From: Clitoria ternatea
Lineage: Eukaryota; Streptophyta; Magnoliopsida; Fabales; Fabaceae
Direction of reading: 5' to 3'
NCBI GenBank assembly: GCA_037962975.1
Contig: CM075673.1
Location: forward strand, 122,035,001-122,099,000
DNA length: 64,000 nt
The notes beneath the pieces are model-generated. The model saw nothing but the letters and a program-made list of their open reading frames with translations. It was not told where the DNA came from and did not search any database. The position numbers and the translations under genes were made by a program. Within the stretch, counting starts at the first letter, position 1; each line of letters begins with the position of its first letter. Below are positions 46,035 through 56,749 of the stretch, piece after piece.

Positions 46035-46529
46035 TTATGGGCATACAGGATAACATTCAAAGCTCCCACAGGTTTCTCACCTTACGAGTTAGTTTATGGT
46101 AAAAGTTGTCATTTACCTATGGAGTTGGAGCACAAGGCATATTGGGAAATTAAGATGCTAAATTTTGATTCAAAGGCTTCAACAAAAATAAGGAAGTTAC
46201 AAATTTTAGAGTTGTAAGAATGGAGATTGCAAGCGTATAATTCTTCCAAAATCTACAAGAAAAAGATAAAGGCTTATCATGACCAGAAGATTATAAAGAA
46301 AAGCTTTTATCCGGGCCAATCTATTTTGTTGTTCAATTCAAGACTCAAACTTTTCCCGGGTAAGCTCAAATCTAAGTGGTCAGGACCTTTCACGGTGATA
46401 GAAGTCAAAGCATATGGAGCTGTGGAATTACAGGATCCAAAATCTACGCAGACATGGACTGTGAATGGCCAAAGGCTGAAGCCCTACATTGGTGGTGAAG
46501 TAGAGAGGCTCACAATGCTCATCCACTAA
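46035..46529 (+). pseudogene. Athila-like integrase C-terminus (element C resumed)
   Basis: It continues the codon cut at 13179: the segment before B ends in a DDALW-type motif and this one begins in phase with WAYRITFKAPTGFSPYELVYGKSCHLPMELEHKAYW, broken up by the 5-bp duplication. A TAA at 46216-46218 interrupts. KSFYPGQSILLFNSRLKLFPGKL and KWSGPFTVIEV follow, the C-terminal barrel typical of Athila integrases, and the frame ends at TAA 46527-46529. There is no chromodomain. Confidence 0.9.
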
Positions 46530-47185
46530 CATGATCTGTGAATTCAAACAGGCATCAAGCTAACGACGTAAAACAAGTGCTTCCAGGGAGGAAACCCCTA
46601 GTTTTATGTTGCATTTTGTTTAATTTGTGTGTTTGTGTTTATAAAATTTAGGTAGTAATATTGTTTACCCTTTTTATGATGTAATGCATGCTTATTTTGA
46701 ATTGGAAAGGAATAATAAGGTATTGATGACATGAATGTTGATTGGAAAGTTGAAATTAGGGATTGACATGATTTGGTGCTAATTGTGTTGAATGACATAG
46801 TTGATATGTTGATTGTGAAAAATAAGCAAGATTTGGTTTGAAATTGATGCATATATGAGTAAAATTGATAAAGTTGTGAAGATTATGTTTGTTTGTGCAA
46901 ATAGGAAGAGTTCATGTCAATTTTTGTTGCCAAAATGTCCAAAAACAAGATTTGACCATTTGATTATGCATATGTTGATGTATTGATGTTAAATGCAAGG
47001 AATTGTTAGATTAAGTTATAATGTTTGATTTGGCATGTTTAAAATTGTGAAACAAGTCTTGATTGTGTTTGAATTGATGATCAAAGTTTGGCAATCAATT
47101 TTGAATTGGTCAATTTTTAATTGTGCAACAAGGACTTGACCAAGTTTTAGTGCAAAATTCAAGTTTTAGTGCAAATTAGGGTAAT
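46530..47185 (+). other. Post-integrase spacer of C
   Basis: It begins with CTAACGACGTAAAACAAGTGC and GGGAGGAAACCCC, a segment usually found after pol in Athila-like elements. The rest is T/G-rich with no coding signal. Confidence 0.6.
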
Positions 47186-47959
47186 TCGGTCAAGCGAATC
47201 TGTAATCGCTCAAGCGAATTTTGCAGAAAACCTCATTAAATGCTCATAAATGCATGTCTACTATATTCGCTCAAGCGAAGTAGTCTGTCGCTCAAGCGAA
47301 TATGCCAAAGGTCAACTACGCTTAAGACAAATTAATTTCACCCAAGCGAGTGAGCATTAAATTGATTTTCGAACAAATTTTCCCAAGTGAATTTATGTTG
47401 CTTAAGTGAATTTTGAAGAAAATTCATTCTGTTAAAATCTCACCTAAGCGAAATTACTTGGCCTAAGCGAAAGGAAAATAAAAGTATCAGGGGGTGCATC
47501 AATGTTAAGTCACCCAAGCGAGTTTGTTTTCGCTTGAGCGAATCCAGAGCAACAAGATTCTGTGGAAAATTCGTCTAAGAAAAGTTGGGTTCGCTTGAGT
47601 AAATTATTAAAATTTAGACACTGCCAAAAATTCGCTCAAGTTGATCTAACTCTCCCAAGCAAAACTTAAGTAAGTATCAGAGAGGTGCTTTAAGATCGAT
47701 TTCACCCAAGTGGTTACTTCCTTACCTAAGCGAATTAGTTGTGAATTTGTTTCTGTAAAAAATTTGCCCAAGCAGTTTTAACATGCTTAAGTGAACATCT
47801 TTTGAAAATAGCCACTGTCAAAAATTAGCTTAAGCGGAAGGCTAGCTCAAGCGAAAGAAAGGGGGAATTTGTTTCTGAAGAAATTTCGCCCAAGCGGTTC
47901 CACATCGCTTGAGCAAGATCGCGACTTCTGAACTTTTCTGAGTTAATTCGCTTAAGCGA
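47186..47959. repeat. Paired-palindrome array (TCGCTCAAGCGA type) in the C spacer
   Basis: About 27 sites. Starts include 47186/47206, 47267/47288, 47318/47338, 47379/47398, 47440/47459, 47510/47530, 47571/47591, 47632/47651, 47702/47722, 47764/47783, 47826/47843, 47886/47905 and 47948. Within pairs the interval is 17-21 bp. From 47318, pairs repeat at 61, 61, 70, 61, 61, 70, 62, 62, 60 and 62 bp. The same motif and pairing occur in the LTR of this element (3646-4059). Some units have a TAAG centre and are no longer palindromic. Confidence 0.9.
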
Positions 47960-48029
47960 CTCAAGCAAAAATTTGTGAATTCAATTTTTAAAGGAAAATC
48001 AAGTTATTTCTTCAGTTACAAAATTTTAA

Positions 48030-48110
48030 AACCTCTCTTCTCTCTTCTTCGTGCATTTCCCCAATGATTTGCCCTAACCCCATCTTCTCCTCTCTTTATT
48101 TCTTAGTCAG
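48030..48110 (+). promoter_or_regulatory. Pyrimidine-rich leader and possible splice donor of the env-like unit
   Basis: CTCTCTTCTCTCTTCTTC-type sequence, followed by TTAGTCAG and the donor GTAAGTAAT at 48111. It lies about 70-150 bp downstream of the palindrome array. A TATA-like sequence upstream (TTTTTAAAG near 47990) is weak. Confidence 0.45.
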
Positions 48111-48890
48111 GTAAGTAATCCTTATCTTCTTCTTCTTCTTTCCTCTTCATTTTCCTCTTTCCCATTGCATGTCATTGTGGTATCTTCTTTCTTTTTCCTT
48201 TTTCCTTTTTCCCTTTTCCCTTTTATTATTTATGCTTAGTTGGTTTTTCTTTTATATGGATTCTTAGTTAGGTTTTAGGAGGTACATTGTGCATTTCTAA
48301 GCATTTGTATTTTGCTATTAGGTTTTGAGAATGTTATCTTGTGTTTTTGGGATGCTCTGTTTTTGTAACACCATAGGGCATACATTGGTGATGCTCTGCT
48401 TTTGTACATGCTCTGTTTATGGACTTTGATGATGAAGTAGAATAGTGATGCATGTTTTGTGTATACTACATCTAAGAGTGCATAATGATGGAACTTATTT
48501 TGCACAATGTTAGAACTTGTTTATATGGTTCTCTACTTGACTTAATTACAGTAAAAGGAAAATATTATGTTGCTGCTAGAATTATTGATTATGGATTCTT
48601 GATATTGAACTGTTAGGTACTAAGCCTATTAGGTTTAATTAATATGGTGATTAACTTTTAAATGGGTATTATAAGCTGTAGAGTGAATGAAAGATTGGAT
48701 ATTGTAAGTGTGGGCTGCATGCTTAGTGAGATTGTAAACTGGTACTTGTAATTGTTTATGGGTGAATGTTTAGAATAATTGTGCAAATATGATGGCTTAT
48801 TTTATTATGTTTTGAATTTTATTATGCATAGTTGGTATTTTTAATTGATGGAATCTATTTGAACTATACTGGGAACTTTTTGTGTTTCAG
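48111..48890 (+). other. Putative 780-bp intron upstream of the env-like ORF
   Basis: Donor GTAAGT at 48111 and acceptor TTTTTGTGTTTCAG ending at 48890, directly before GATGGTGCGAGC with the ATG at 48892. The interior is T/G-rich and non-coding. A pyrimidine-rich stretch at 48120-48230 lies near the donor. Both sites match the plant consensus well, but there is no transcript evidence. Confidence 0.5.
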
Positions 48891-48891
48891 G

Positions 48892-50276
48892 ATGGTGCGA
48901 GCTAAGACCATAGGTCTTCCTCCATAGCACCAAGGCCAAGGTTCTGCTTCCTAGCAGAGGCGTGAGAAAGGCAAGAGAAAAGGATTTTTGAGCCATCTCC
49001 ACCGTGTGGACAACGCTTTAGAGATCGGGAAGGGGCAACACGATTCAAGAAATTGCAAAATTGGACTTTCATTCCTGAGAGGCGAGTTGATCTCCGTCGG
49101 GGCCAATTTGATGCTTTTATGTACGTGTTACAAGACAGAGATTGGCTTAGGCTTGCCAACCCAAACCTAAAGTTTGATCCAGAAATCGTCAGAGAGTTCT
49201 ATGCTAATGCATGGAACAAATAGGGTTCTTTGGAGAGGAAGACCTATGTTAGAGGGACGTGGATCTCGTACTCTCGTGGTGCCATCAGCAGCTACCTTGA
49301 GGATATTCTGAGACTTCCTGAGGGGGGATCTATGTACTTATGGTACTCTAAGGTAGAGGAACTATATCTTCTTTACTAGTGAGCTGAAGGAAAAGCTTTG
49401 TCGACCAGGTCATCACTTGTAGGACGGACCTGGGGGTTTTCCTGTTCGCTTGTTACGAAAGGATATGAAGGTTCTTACTAGAGTTAGGACCACCTTCCTC
49501 CTTACTAACATCATTCCTACCAACCATGTCTCTGGTCTTCCTATCCTTAGTTGTAATCTCTTATACTGCATCTTGAAGCCAGATATGAAAGTGGATATCG
49601 TTGCTATAATTTCTGAAAAGATTTTTAGATTTGCTCAGTCTGACCCCAAGACCATTATTCCTGGAGCTGCACCAAAAGGAACGTTGGGTTTCCCTACGTT
49701 CATTACTGCTTATTATGCATCTCATGGGGTTGAGGTGAACCCCACCACTCTGATCCGACCATCGATTGACCACAAGTTCATTGAACTGAACTGCGGAGGA
49801 GCCCCTACTCTTACTGGTTCGTCTTTTACCAGACCTTCTTCTTTACCCCAACCACTACCACTCCCACTACCCATCCCTGCCGTTCCTCTCACAGATGCCA
49901 TTTTATTGGCCTATCTGATCCACATCTAAAAGTAGTAGGCTTCTAATCATAAAGCCCTCCTTCATCTTATCGAGGCATTTATTATGGCATTCCCACCACT
50001 ACCCTCCAGTGCCCCTCCAAGTTTGAGACTTAGATTGCTTGGCCTGGGGACAGTCCTGTTCTGCCACAGAAGGGTAGCCCTTCAATATCAACCTTGGTAC
50101 CTGAGACAACGACACCTGCTGTGGCACCTGCAGCACCCATAGAGGAGAGGAATACTCTGGTTATAAGGCCAGTCAGGAGCAGTAGCCAGAGCAGCAATTA
50201 GAGCAGGACAAAAGAGCAGATGATCCTGAGGACTGAGAGTTCATGACCCAAATGGATATAGTAGTTATGGATATAG
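48892..50276 (+). pseudogene. Env-like / plant transposon protein ORF of element C
   Basis: Third ORF of the Athila-like element. After the ATG and two early TAG stops, the homology continues in another frame with KLQNWTFIPERRVDL, FDPEIVREFYANAW and TYVRGTWISYSRGAI, the pattern of the plant 'putative plant transposon protein' domain carried by Athila elements. A frame at 49450-49929 holds LPTNH/IPTNHVSGLPIL and PTTLIRPSIDHKF, ending in a Pro-rich run. The segment 49930-50276 is Pro/Thr-rich remnant with no open frame. The protein's role is unknown; the label env-like comes from its position after pol. No convincing signal peptide or fusion segment is visible in the decayed frame. Confidence 0.7.
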
Positions 50277-50470
50277 TGTTAGTCCTCAAATTTACAATAA
50301 ATCTTTTAATAAAAATTTCATAAAAATAATAAAAATTTGGTTAAATTGTTAGAAAATTACGTTTTAATTCAATAAATGGATGTTGTTGGAAATAATCTGC
50401 CCTTGATTAACTTTATCTAGTTTTGCAGTGAAAAAGTAAAGAATTCAAGAGAAAATTATACTGGAGGATC

Positions 50471-50789
50471 TGACGCGTAGCATCAATCCCACGCGTAGCG
50501 TGGACTCTGAATTTTGATGCTGACGCTACGCGTCACAGCCACACTTAGCGTCAGTGCTGCGTGGACTCCACATCCAACTTGGCCAAGCACTCAGCTTTGA
50601 CCCAATAATGGCCACCCAACTCAGCACCAATGGCCACTCCACTCAACACAAATGGCCAAAACACAGTGGAGACACGTCCAAGTGGCCAAGCATGATCAAA
50701 TTTAATAATTCGAAGTGACCATTATCAGCTGTTTAATGGAAGCTGAGTCAGGGGTCTGACGCGTAGTGTCACACTGACGCGTAGCGTCG
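50471..50789. repeat. Paired-palindrome array (TGACGC-GTA-GCGTCA and TGGCCA) in LTR E
   Basis: Interrupted palindromes of the TGACGCGTAGCGTCA type, in either orientation, come in pairs at 50471/50489, 50521/about 50540 and 50757/50775, that is 18-19 bp apart. Between them TGGCCA occurs at 50580, 50609, 50631, 50653 and 50683, with intervals 29, 22, 22 and 30, the same intervals as the TAATCGATTA array of A. Confidence 0.8.
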
Positions 50790-50806
50790 GCACCCTTGCT
50801 CAGCCC

Positions 50807-50814
50807 TATAAATA
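50807..50814 (+). promoter_or_regulatory. TATA box of LTR E
   Basis: TATAAATA within CCCTATAAATAGGG, about 18 bp after the last palindrome. A CT-rich leader (TTCTTTTCTTTTCTCTC) follows at about 50855, as expected of a transcript start. Confidence 0.7.
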
Positions 50815-51797
50815 GGGCCATCCAACACCATTCAACATATCCCATTCTCATTCACTTCTTTTCTTTTCTCTCTTTGTGCTCGACTTTGAGTACTTCTTTT
50901 GTGAGTTGTAGTTCTAGAATAGTTTTCTAGATACTTGAGTGTGTTTTGGTGTATTGTGATCGTTGTATCGTGAAGTTTCCATCGTCTTCGTAATGTCAAA
51001 CTCTGTAAGTGTTGTTTCTACTTTTACCATGTGTAACTAATTTGTTTATGTTGGAATTGGTGAACTAATCTATTGAGTATAATGTTGTGAATTCGACCTC
51101 TGCATGTTTATGATTCAAGTCCATGTTAGTATTTCAACCTTTTATTAATATGAACGTCAAACTGGAGAATGATTATTCATGCCATATTGAAACTTGTTTT
51201 GACGAAAGTAAAAGTTGGAATACCCTTGGTATCTCAATTCTATAGGGGTTATTAACCATTGTTGCCATAAGGCCAGGTCTTAATGCAAGTTTTTACTGAG
51301 AAAGCTCACGAGGGATCGGACTTTATGGTGAATTCTTAGAATTTATATAACGAGGGATTGGTTATAATGATTTTAAGCTGCAATGACATGAAACTTGATG
51401 ATTAAATATGCATGTCTTGAGTTCCTTATTGTTATTCTAGATTAGGGATCCAATTTCCAACATAATTTGTTTATCTGTGTTTATCTCAAGTATCTTACCT
51501 ATTCTAGATTGCAACTCAACTTTTTAGATAGATTTTTATTTTCTTTTTTATCTCATGAACAACTCAATCATGTTATCCTGTGAATATTGTATAAATTGTA
51601 TATAAATCATTCTTTTGTCCATAACTTTCTTTACATTTACCATAGTGAATAGAAAATTACTGTTGTTATTGGACTTTCAATCCCAGTGGAACGATATCTA
51701 AATTTTGAAAACTACAAACGATTGGTGCGCTTGCCAATTAACAACCCAGTGGTAGAAACGAACGGTTCAGACGCTATCGCCGGGTTAACAAGTTTTC

Positions 51798-51815
51798 TGG
51801 TGCCGTCGCCGGGGA
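51798..51815 (+). other. Primer binding site of E
   Basis: TGGTGCCGTCGCCGGGGA, seven bases after the LTR end, differs at two positions from the Asp-tRNA-type site TGGCGCCGTTGCCGGGGA. Confidence 0.85.
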
Positions 51816-51931
51816 TTGAATTGTTTCAGTAAAACAGTAAATTTTTAATTACCGTGGTAAATATTTTTTTTACCTTAGTTAAAAAAATTTTTTATTTTGT
51901 TTATTTTTACTTATTGTTACACTAACTTTCT

Positions 51932-52650
51932 TTGTCTAGTTTATGTATGCAAACCCGATCTACTGCAGGTAAAATTTATTTTGATCCTGAGATAGAAAGG
52001 TTTGTAAAGAAAATCAAGTCTTTGAAATCTAAAACACAAACTAAATCTTCTTCTACTTCTAAAATTTTTGAAAATTCAAATATGGCTGCTGAAAGGAGAA
52101 CATTGGGACAGTTTGCTGCTATTAATGGTCCACCCCGAGTTTCGGGAATGTTTCAAGGACCTGTTGTACCAGTGGAGATTAAACCTGCTACTTTAAATAT
52201 TATTCAAAATAATCAATTTGCTGATTTAAATCATGAAGAACTGTATGAACATTTAACTATTTTTTATGAGTTATGCAGTACAATTGGTTTTGAACCCAAT
52301 CAAGAAGAATCTGTTTGCATGAGATTATTTCCTTTTTCATTGATTGGTAAAGCTAAAGAATGGTTTAAATCTTGCCCACCGGGTAGTTTTGCAAACTGGT
52401 CCGATGTTGAAAGAAAATTTTTGGAAAGATTTTATTCTCCTTCAAAATATTTTGAAGCAATGACAGCCATACACTCTTTTTCTCAAAATAATGATGAATC
52501 ACTAGGAGAGACATGGGAAAGATTCAAGGCTCTTTTAAGAAAGTGTCCAAACCACAACCTGAATGATGCCGAAAAGGTAAGAATCGTTTACCATGGTTTA
52601 TTGCCTCAGTTCAAGATGATGTTAGATGCTTGTGCAGGTGGTTCTTTAAT
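51932..52650 (+). pseudogene. gag: Athila-like gag of E, truncated at the 3' end
   Basis: An open frame starts MSSLCMQTRSTAGKIYFD and shows the same layout as gag of C: RRTLGQFAAINGPPRV (about 52095), LIGKAKEWFKSCPPGS (about 52345), ERFYSPSKYFEAM and FKALLRKCPNHN. It ends soon after LDACAGGSL at about 52650, where a minus-strand LTR (F) abuts. It has no stop or frameshift, so E was fairly intact when it was cut. The zinc knuckle, protease and pol of E are absent from the window. Confidence 0.85.
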
Positions 52651-54770
52651 GAACGACCTTCGAGCTTCTAATAAGTTTACTATAATGGAGTTCACTTAGG
52701 GCCTTAGGTATAATTCCTCTATCGGGAAACATTCACTCGGCAAGTTCTCACTCGGAAATATTTAATTATTCTCCACTCGAGGAAATCCTAACGGTTTATC
52801 ACCCTGAAGGTGTTCAGATCAATTCCCACTCGGGATTATACGACCTCATTCACTCAGAAACATCTAAACCTATCCTCACTTGGGATAAGGTCACTATCTC
52901 GCTTCCCACAACAATAACTTAGCTCCATTTTTACTTATAGTCATACCAACCTCACACGCTCGGAAAATGCGTATATATATCACTCGGACCTTCACACACA
53001 GCATAGAATAAACATACAGTATGATTTATATAGGAATATATATAAATATTTACAGGCACATTGTCATACTCTCAACCCAAGAGAGTTCAAATTCTGATAT
53101 AAAGTGACTAAGACCAAAATACCAGCCGGCCAAGGCTTAACAAAACCTTATACACAGTATATACATATACACATATATTCCCATAGTGCACAAGCACTTC
53201 ACTCAGCATGCAGCTCCTCCTTCATTCATCATTCCGAGAAACATTCACTGTAAAATATAGCCACAGTAGGGGGTGAGTATCTTAGATATTAAATGATAGA
53301 TACTGACTCGAATTATTCCTCAGTTATGCAACAATATAAATGTACACAGCAACCATCAAAACATACACAATACCAATTAATCAGAACACACACAAGACAT
53401 TTTCCGATCAGAATCCACCAGTTATCTCTCGGCTATATGTACATATCATTTCAATAACATTAACATATACTCATACGATCAGATTTTAATCAACATCAAC
53501 AGTACATGTACACAGATCAATTCACTCGGATCCGTATTCATGTGTAATCGGTTTTTATTCGTTGCAACGTAGGCTCCCAGCCTTCTATTCAGCTCCCAGC
53601 TGCTTGGCCGTTTTACAGGTACCCAACCGTTTGCCCTCACAGGTGACACCAACGCTCTCAGCGTCAACGGCGGTGTTCAGGGCAGCCTGAGTCCCACTCA
53701 AAGGCTACCTTGAGTCCCACTCAAAAGGATTTCACAGCGTCTCACGCTTTTAATAACCGATGGTAGTGTCCCACACTATATGCTCCCAGCATTAACGCAT
53801 CCCATGCGCCACACGCGGATTGATCACACAAACACAGAGTTCATATATATATAATCTTTCATTTAATAGTACATGCATCACATGCAGTCAGTATAAACAT
53901 CATCAGATTCACATAAACAACATTTCTCACATGCAGTCAGGATTTAATACCCATGGCCACTTGCATGCCATATAAATCACATGGCAATCATCAACAACAC
54001 TTCAATACATTCTTTTCATGCAAACATTCGACATTCTCAAGACCATTAACATGCATTTCATGGACGGAACTAGACATGCATCACTCAACACCTAATCATC
54101 ATGCATCCAGGTATCACACATTCTTCATGCAACCACAACACAGCATCAAACATAGAATCAACAAGTCATTAACACCCGGAACCCGTCCATAACCCATGCA
54201 TTTAAGATATAAGATACCCCCCTACCAACTAAGAGACTCCGAGAGGTTCCCCTGTTTGATGTTGGTCCTCTGTCCCATTTGCTTCGTCCAGTACTCTCAC
54301 TCGTTCAGTCTCCCTTCGAACACAGTTGTACTCTGTAATCGGCTCGGGGACAGGAAGCTGTTCTTCTCCTATCTCGACGATCGTCCTTCACCAACTGAAG
54401 GAGACTCCAAACCCTCTGCAACACCGTCGTCGCGAGCTTACAGAAGTAGAGAACAGAGGAGAAGAAGAACGAAGAAGAAGAAGAGAAGAGAAGAGAACGA
54501 AGAGAGAAAAAGTAGAGGAAGAGGAATTAGAATGAACAACAGTAGTGGGCTCCCAAATATATATACACCGAAGAACGAAGGAAGTGGGGTGGGAAAACGT
54601 GAAGCAGCAGCTTCCACACGTGCCACACACACACAGCAAAATCAATCAGTTCTTAAGTTGAATTAAATATATTAATTATAATTAACAAGTAATTTCTCAC
54701 TTTGCAATTATTATTTCAGTTTAATGGCTTAATCTCATTCGGTAGCTAATTTCAAAATCGGGATGTTACA
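52651..54770 (-). mobile_element. Minus-strand Tekay-like LTR F
   Basis: In the minus sense it begins TGTAACATCCC at 54770 and ends near 52651 in GGTCGTTCA, about 2.1 kb. Features in order are a promoter-like TATATATA (54557-54564), a CT-rich leader (54440-54530), a GC-rich block around 53560-53830 like the central block of other LTRs here, and a CACTCGG-rich end (52735-52990). The flanks (TTTAA on the left, GCAAC on the right) do not match as a duplication, so the left limit or the event is uncertain. Confidence 0.6.
53560..53830. other. GC-rich central block of LTR F
   Basis: Short direct repeats such as GAGTCCCACTCAAA and GCTCCCAGC. Its position corresponds to the GC blocks of LTRs A, B and H. 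No coding capacity is evident. Confidence 0.5.
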
Positions 54771-55541
54771 GCAACCACTGGCTCATCATCATACAATGGT
54801 CCCTGCAGGGCCTTTCACATTCCACAACCAGGTGATCGCAACCACCGGCACAATATCATATCATCATCAAGTTGGTTTCCCGCCTCGCAAGGGGTACTCC
54901 CTTCATAGAATCCCGTAGGATCTTTCATCACTGTGATCGCAACCACAAAGTATCAATGCTATGCCATGCCATGAATGCAAAATGCAATAATGCATATGCC
55001 CAACAACCTCGCAAGGATATCTCACCCTCTCAATTAGGGATATATTTTAATTTGGCATTTCAATAATTATACATGATCATTCATAAGGCCCCTCAAGGCA
55101 CATTAATCATACATTGGACATCTCAATGGCCACAAACATCATTCATAACAATCCACACATGGATATCAGAAGGCATAGCAACCAATCATAGTATTAATCC
55201 ATACATAGAATTATTCGAGGCATATTCATCATTCCACATAAGGCAATCACACTTATGCCCAACACAATCATGTTCTTGAACATACATCTCATAACTCATC
55301 ATCAAGCCCTTAACATTGCTTTTGCATGATCATTCTCGGTGATTAAGATTTATATTTCACATTATGCATATTATGGGTATACACAAGTCATCCCAATATC
55401 TTAATCGTTATTCATCACCACCATATTATTTCATAGGCATATATATATCTATACATACCCTCAAATATTATTCAATATAGGGTAAGGAGGGCCAATACAA
55501 TCAGAACCAAGAAAAGAAGAGGGAATTCCATCAGGGGTCAC

Positions 55542-55826
55542 TCGCTCAAGCGAGGCCCACATTCGCTTGAGCGACAAAGCCCATCTCGCTTGAGCGCCCC
55601 AGCTTGCTCGGACGAAATCACGCCAGTATCTATTTTCTGCATTGCTCGCTTGAGCGAGACACTACATGCCTGGTCCTTCACTCGGGCGAAAATGTTCCAG
55701 TAACCATTTCCCGAGTACTCACTTGAGCGAGACACCACACACCCGGCCACTCGCTCGGGCGAAATTACTCCAGTAGCATTGCCACACTCGCTCGCTTGAG
55801 CGAGGTATCCACTCGTTTAGGCGAAA
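55542..55826. repeat. TCGCTTGAGCGA-type array in LTR G, left block
   Basis: Sites start at 55542, 55563, 55586, 55604, 55646, 55678, 55719, 55751, 55794 and 55815; intervals are 21, 23, 18, 42, 32, 41, 32, 43 and 21 bp. Both CTTGAG and CTCAAG/CTCGGG centres occur. Confidence 0.85.
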
Positions 55827-55933
55827 TCCGACCAGAGGCCGTCCTTCCCTTCCACACTCACTCACTCGGCGAGGCTTCACAACACTCGGTTTTTCACTCG
55901 ATGAACTTATTCCAGAACTGATTCCTCTCGTTC

Positions 55934-56214
55934 GGTCCTTCACTCGGCTAAATAATTCCAAGGCCGACCATCTCTCGCTCGGTCTTTTACTCGACAAATT
56001 ACTCTAAAACCGACTCATCACTCGATCAGTATTTCACTCGATAATTTATTCCAAATCCGACTCAACACCTGATCGGTCTTCACTCGGCAAATTATTTCAA
56101 AACTGACTCATCTCTCGAGCGGTCTTTCACTCGGCAAACTAATTCCAAGACCGACCATCACTCGCTCGGTCTTTCACTCGGTATATTATTCCAGAAACCG
56201 ATTTCCTTTCTTCT
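55934..56214. repeat. 47-bp tandem repeat in LTR G
   Basis: Units beginning GGTCTTTCACTCGG start at 55934, 55981, 56028, 56075, 56121 and 56168, with a constant period of 47 bp (once 46). Each unit has a CCGACTCATC-like middle and ends CACTCGMTC. Copies are about 75-85% alike by eye. Confidence 0.9.
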
Positions 56215-56574
56215 TCACTCGAGCGAGGTTTCCTAGCACCAAGTCTTCCACTCGGGCGAAGTTATTCCAGAGTACATCTGGACAGACTCACACCGTATAC
56301 CCCATCGGTGCCATCCCACTCGGGATTACACATTCAGAGGTACTCCACTCGGAATGAGTTACACTGAACTCGGAAATTCCCACTCGAAACTCCACTGCCC
56401 GGAATATCACACTCGGAGATCTTTCATTCAGAATTATATCCACTTCCTCACTCGAAAGGTCCTGTCTCGGACATAGCTCACTCGGAATTTCACTCAGAAA
56501 TTCACCACATCTTAAATTATTTTCAAAGATTCCCGCTCAGACGGAATTCGTCCAGCATCAATGTCCTCCCTTGC

Positions 56575-56749
56575 TCGTTCAAACGCGACCACACCCGTTT
56601 GAGCGAGGTTCGTCCAAAATCTCACCTGCTCACCATTCACTCGTCTCGCTTGAGCCCAAAGCTCGCTCGCCTGAGCGAGATTGGCCTAGAGGCCATAATA
56701 CTGATACAGAAGATCCTCGCCTGAGCAAGATCCTATCTCGCTTGAGCGA
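56575..56749. repeat. TCGCTTGAGCGA-type array in LTR G, right block
   Basis: Sites start at 56575, 56595, 56646, 56667, 56717 and 56738, with intervals 20, 51, 21, 50 and 21 bp: three pairs at a period of 71 bp. This is the same pattern as the first pairs of LTR C (20, 50, 20), although G and C belong to different lineages. Confidence 0.9.

Larger units (their letters stand above)
50277..51790 (+). mobile_element. 5' LTR of Athila-like element E
   Basis: 1,514 bp, starting TGTTA and ending TAACA, followed by a clear Asp-type primer site and a gag gene. It contains a palindrome array (50471-50789) directly upstream of a TATA box at 50807. No 3' LTR lies in the window, so the duplication cannot be checked. 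It is distinct in sequence from LTR C. Confidence 0.85.

Noticed and set aside
50277..51790. LTR E as the missing 3' LTR of element C
   Set aside because: Its sequence does not align with LTR C (3396-4882), its palindromes are of another type, and a primer site and gag follow it directly.
54196..54666. 156-codon Arg/Ser-rich frame in LTR F
   Set aside because: It covers the complement of the CT-rich leader of a minus-strand LTR; the composition is simple and no domain is seen.
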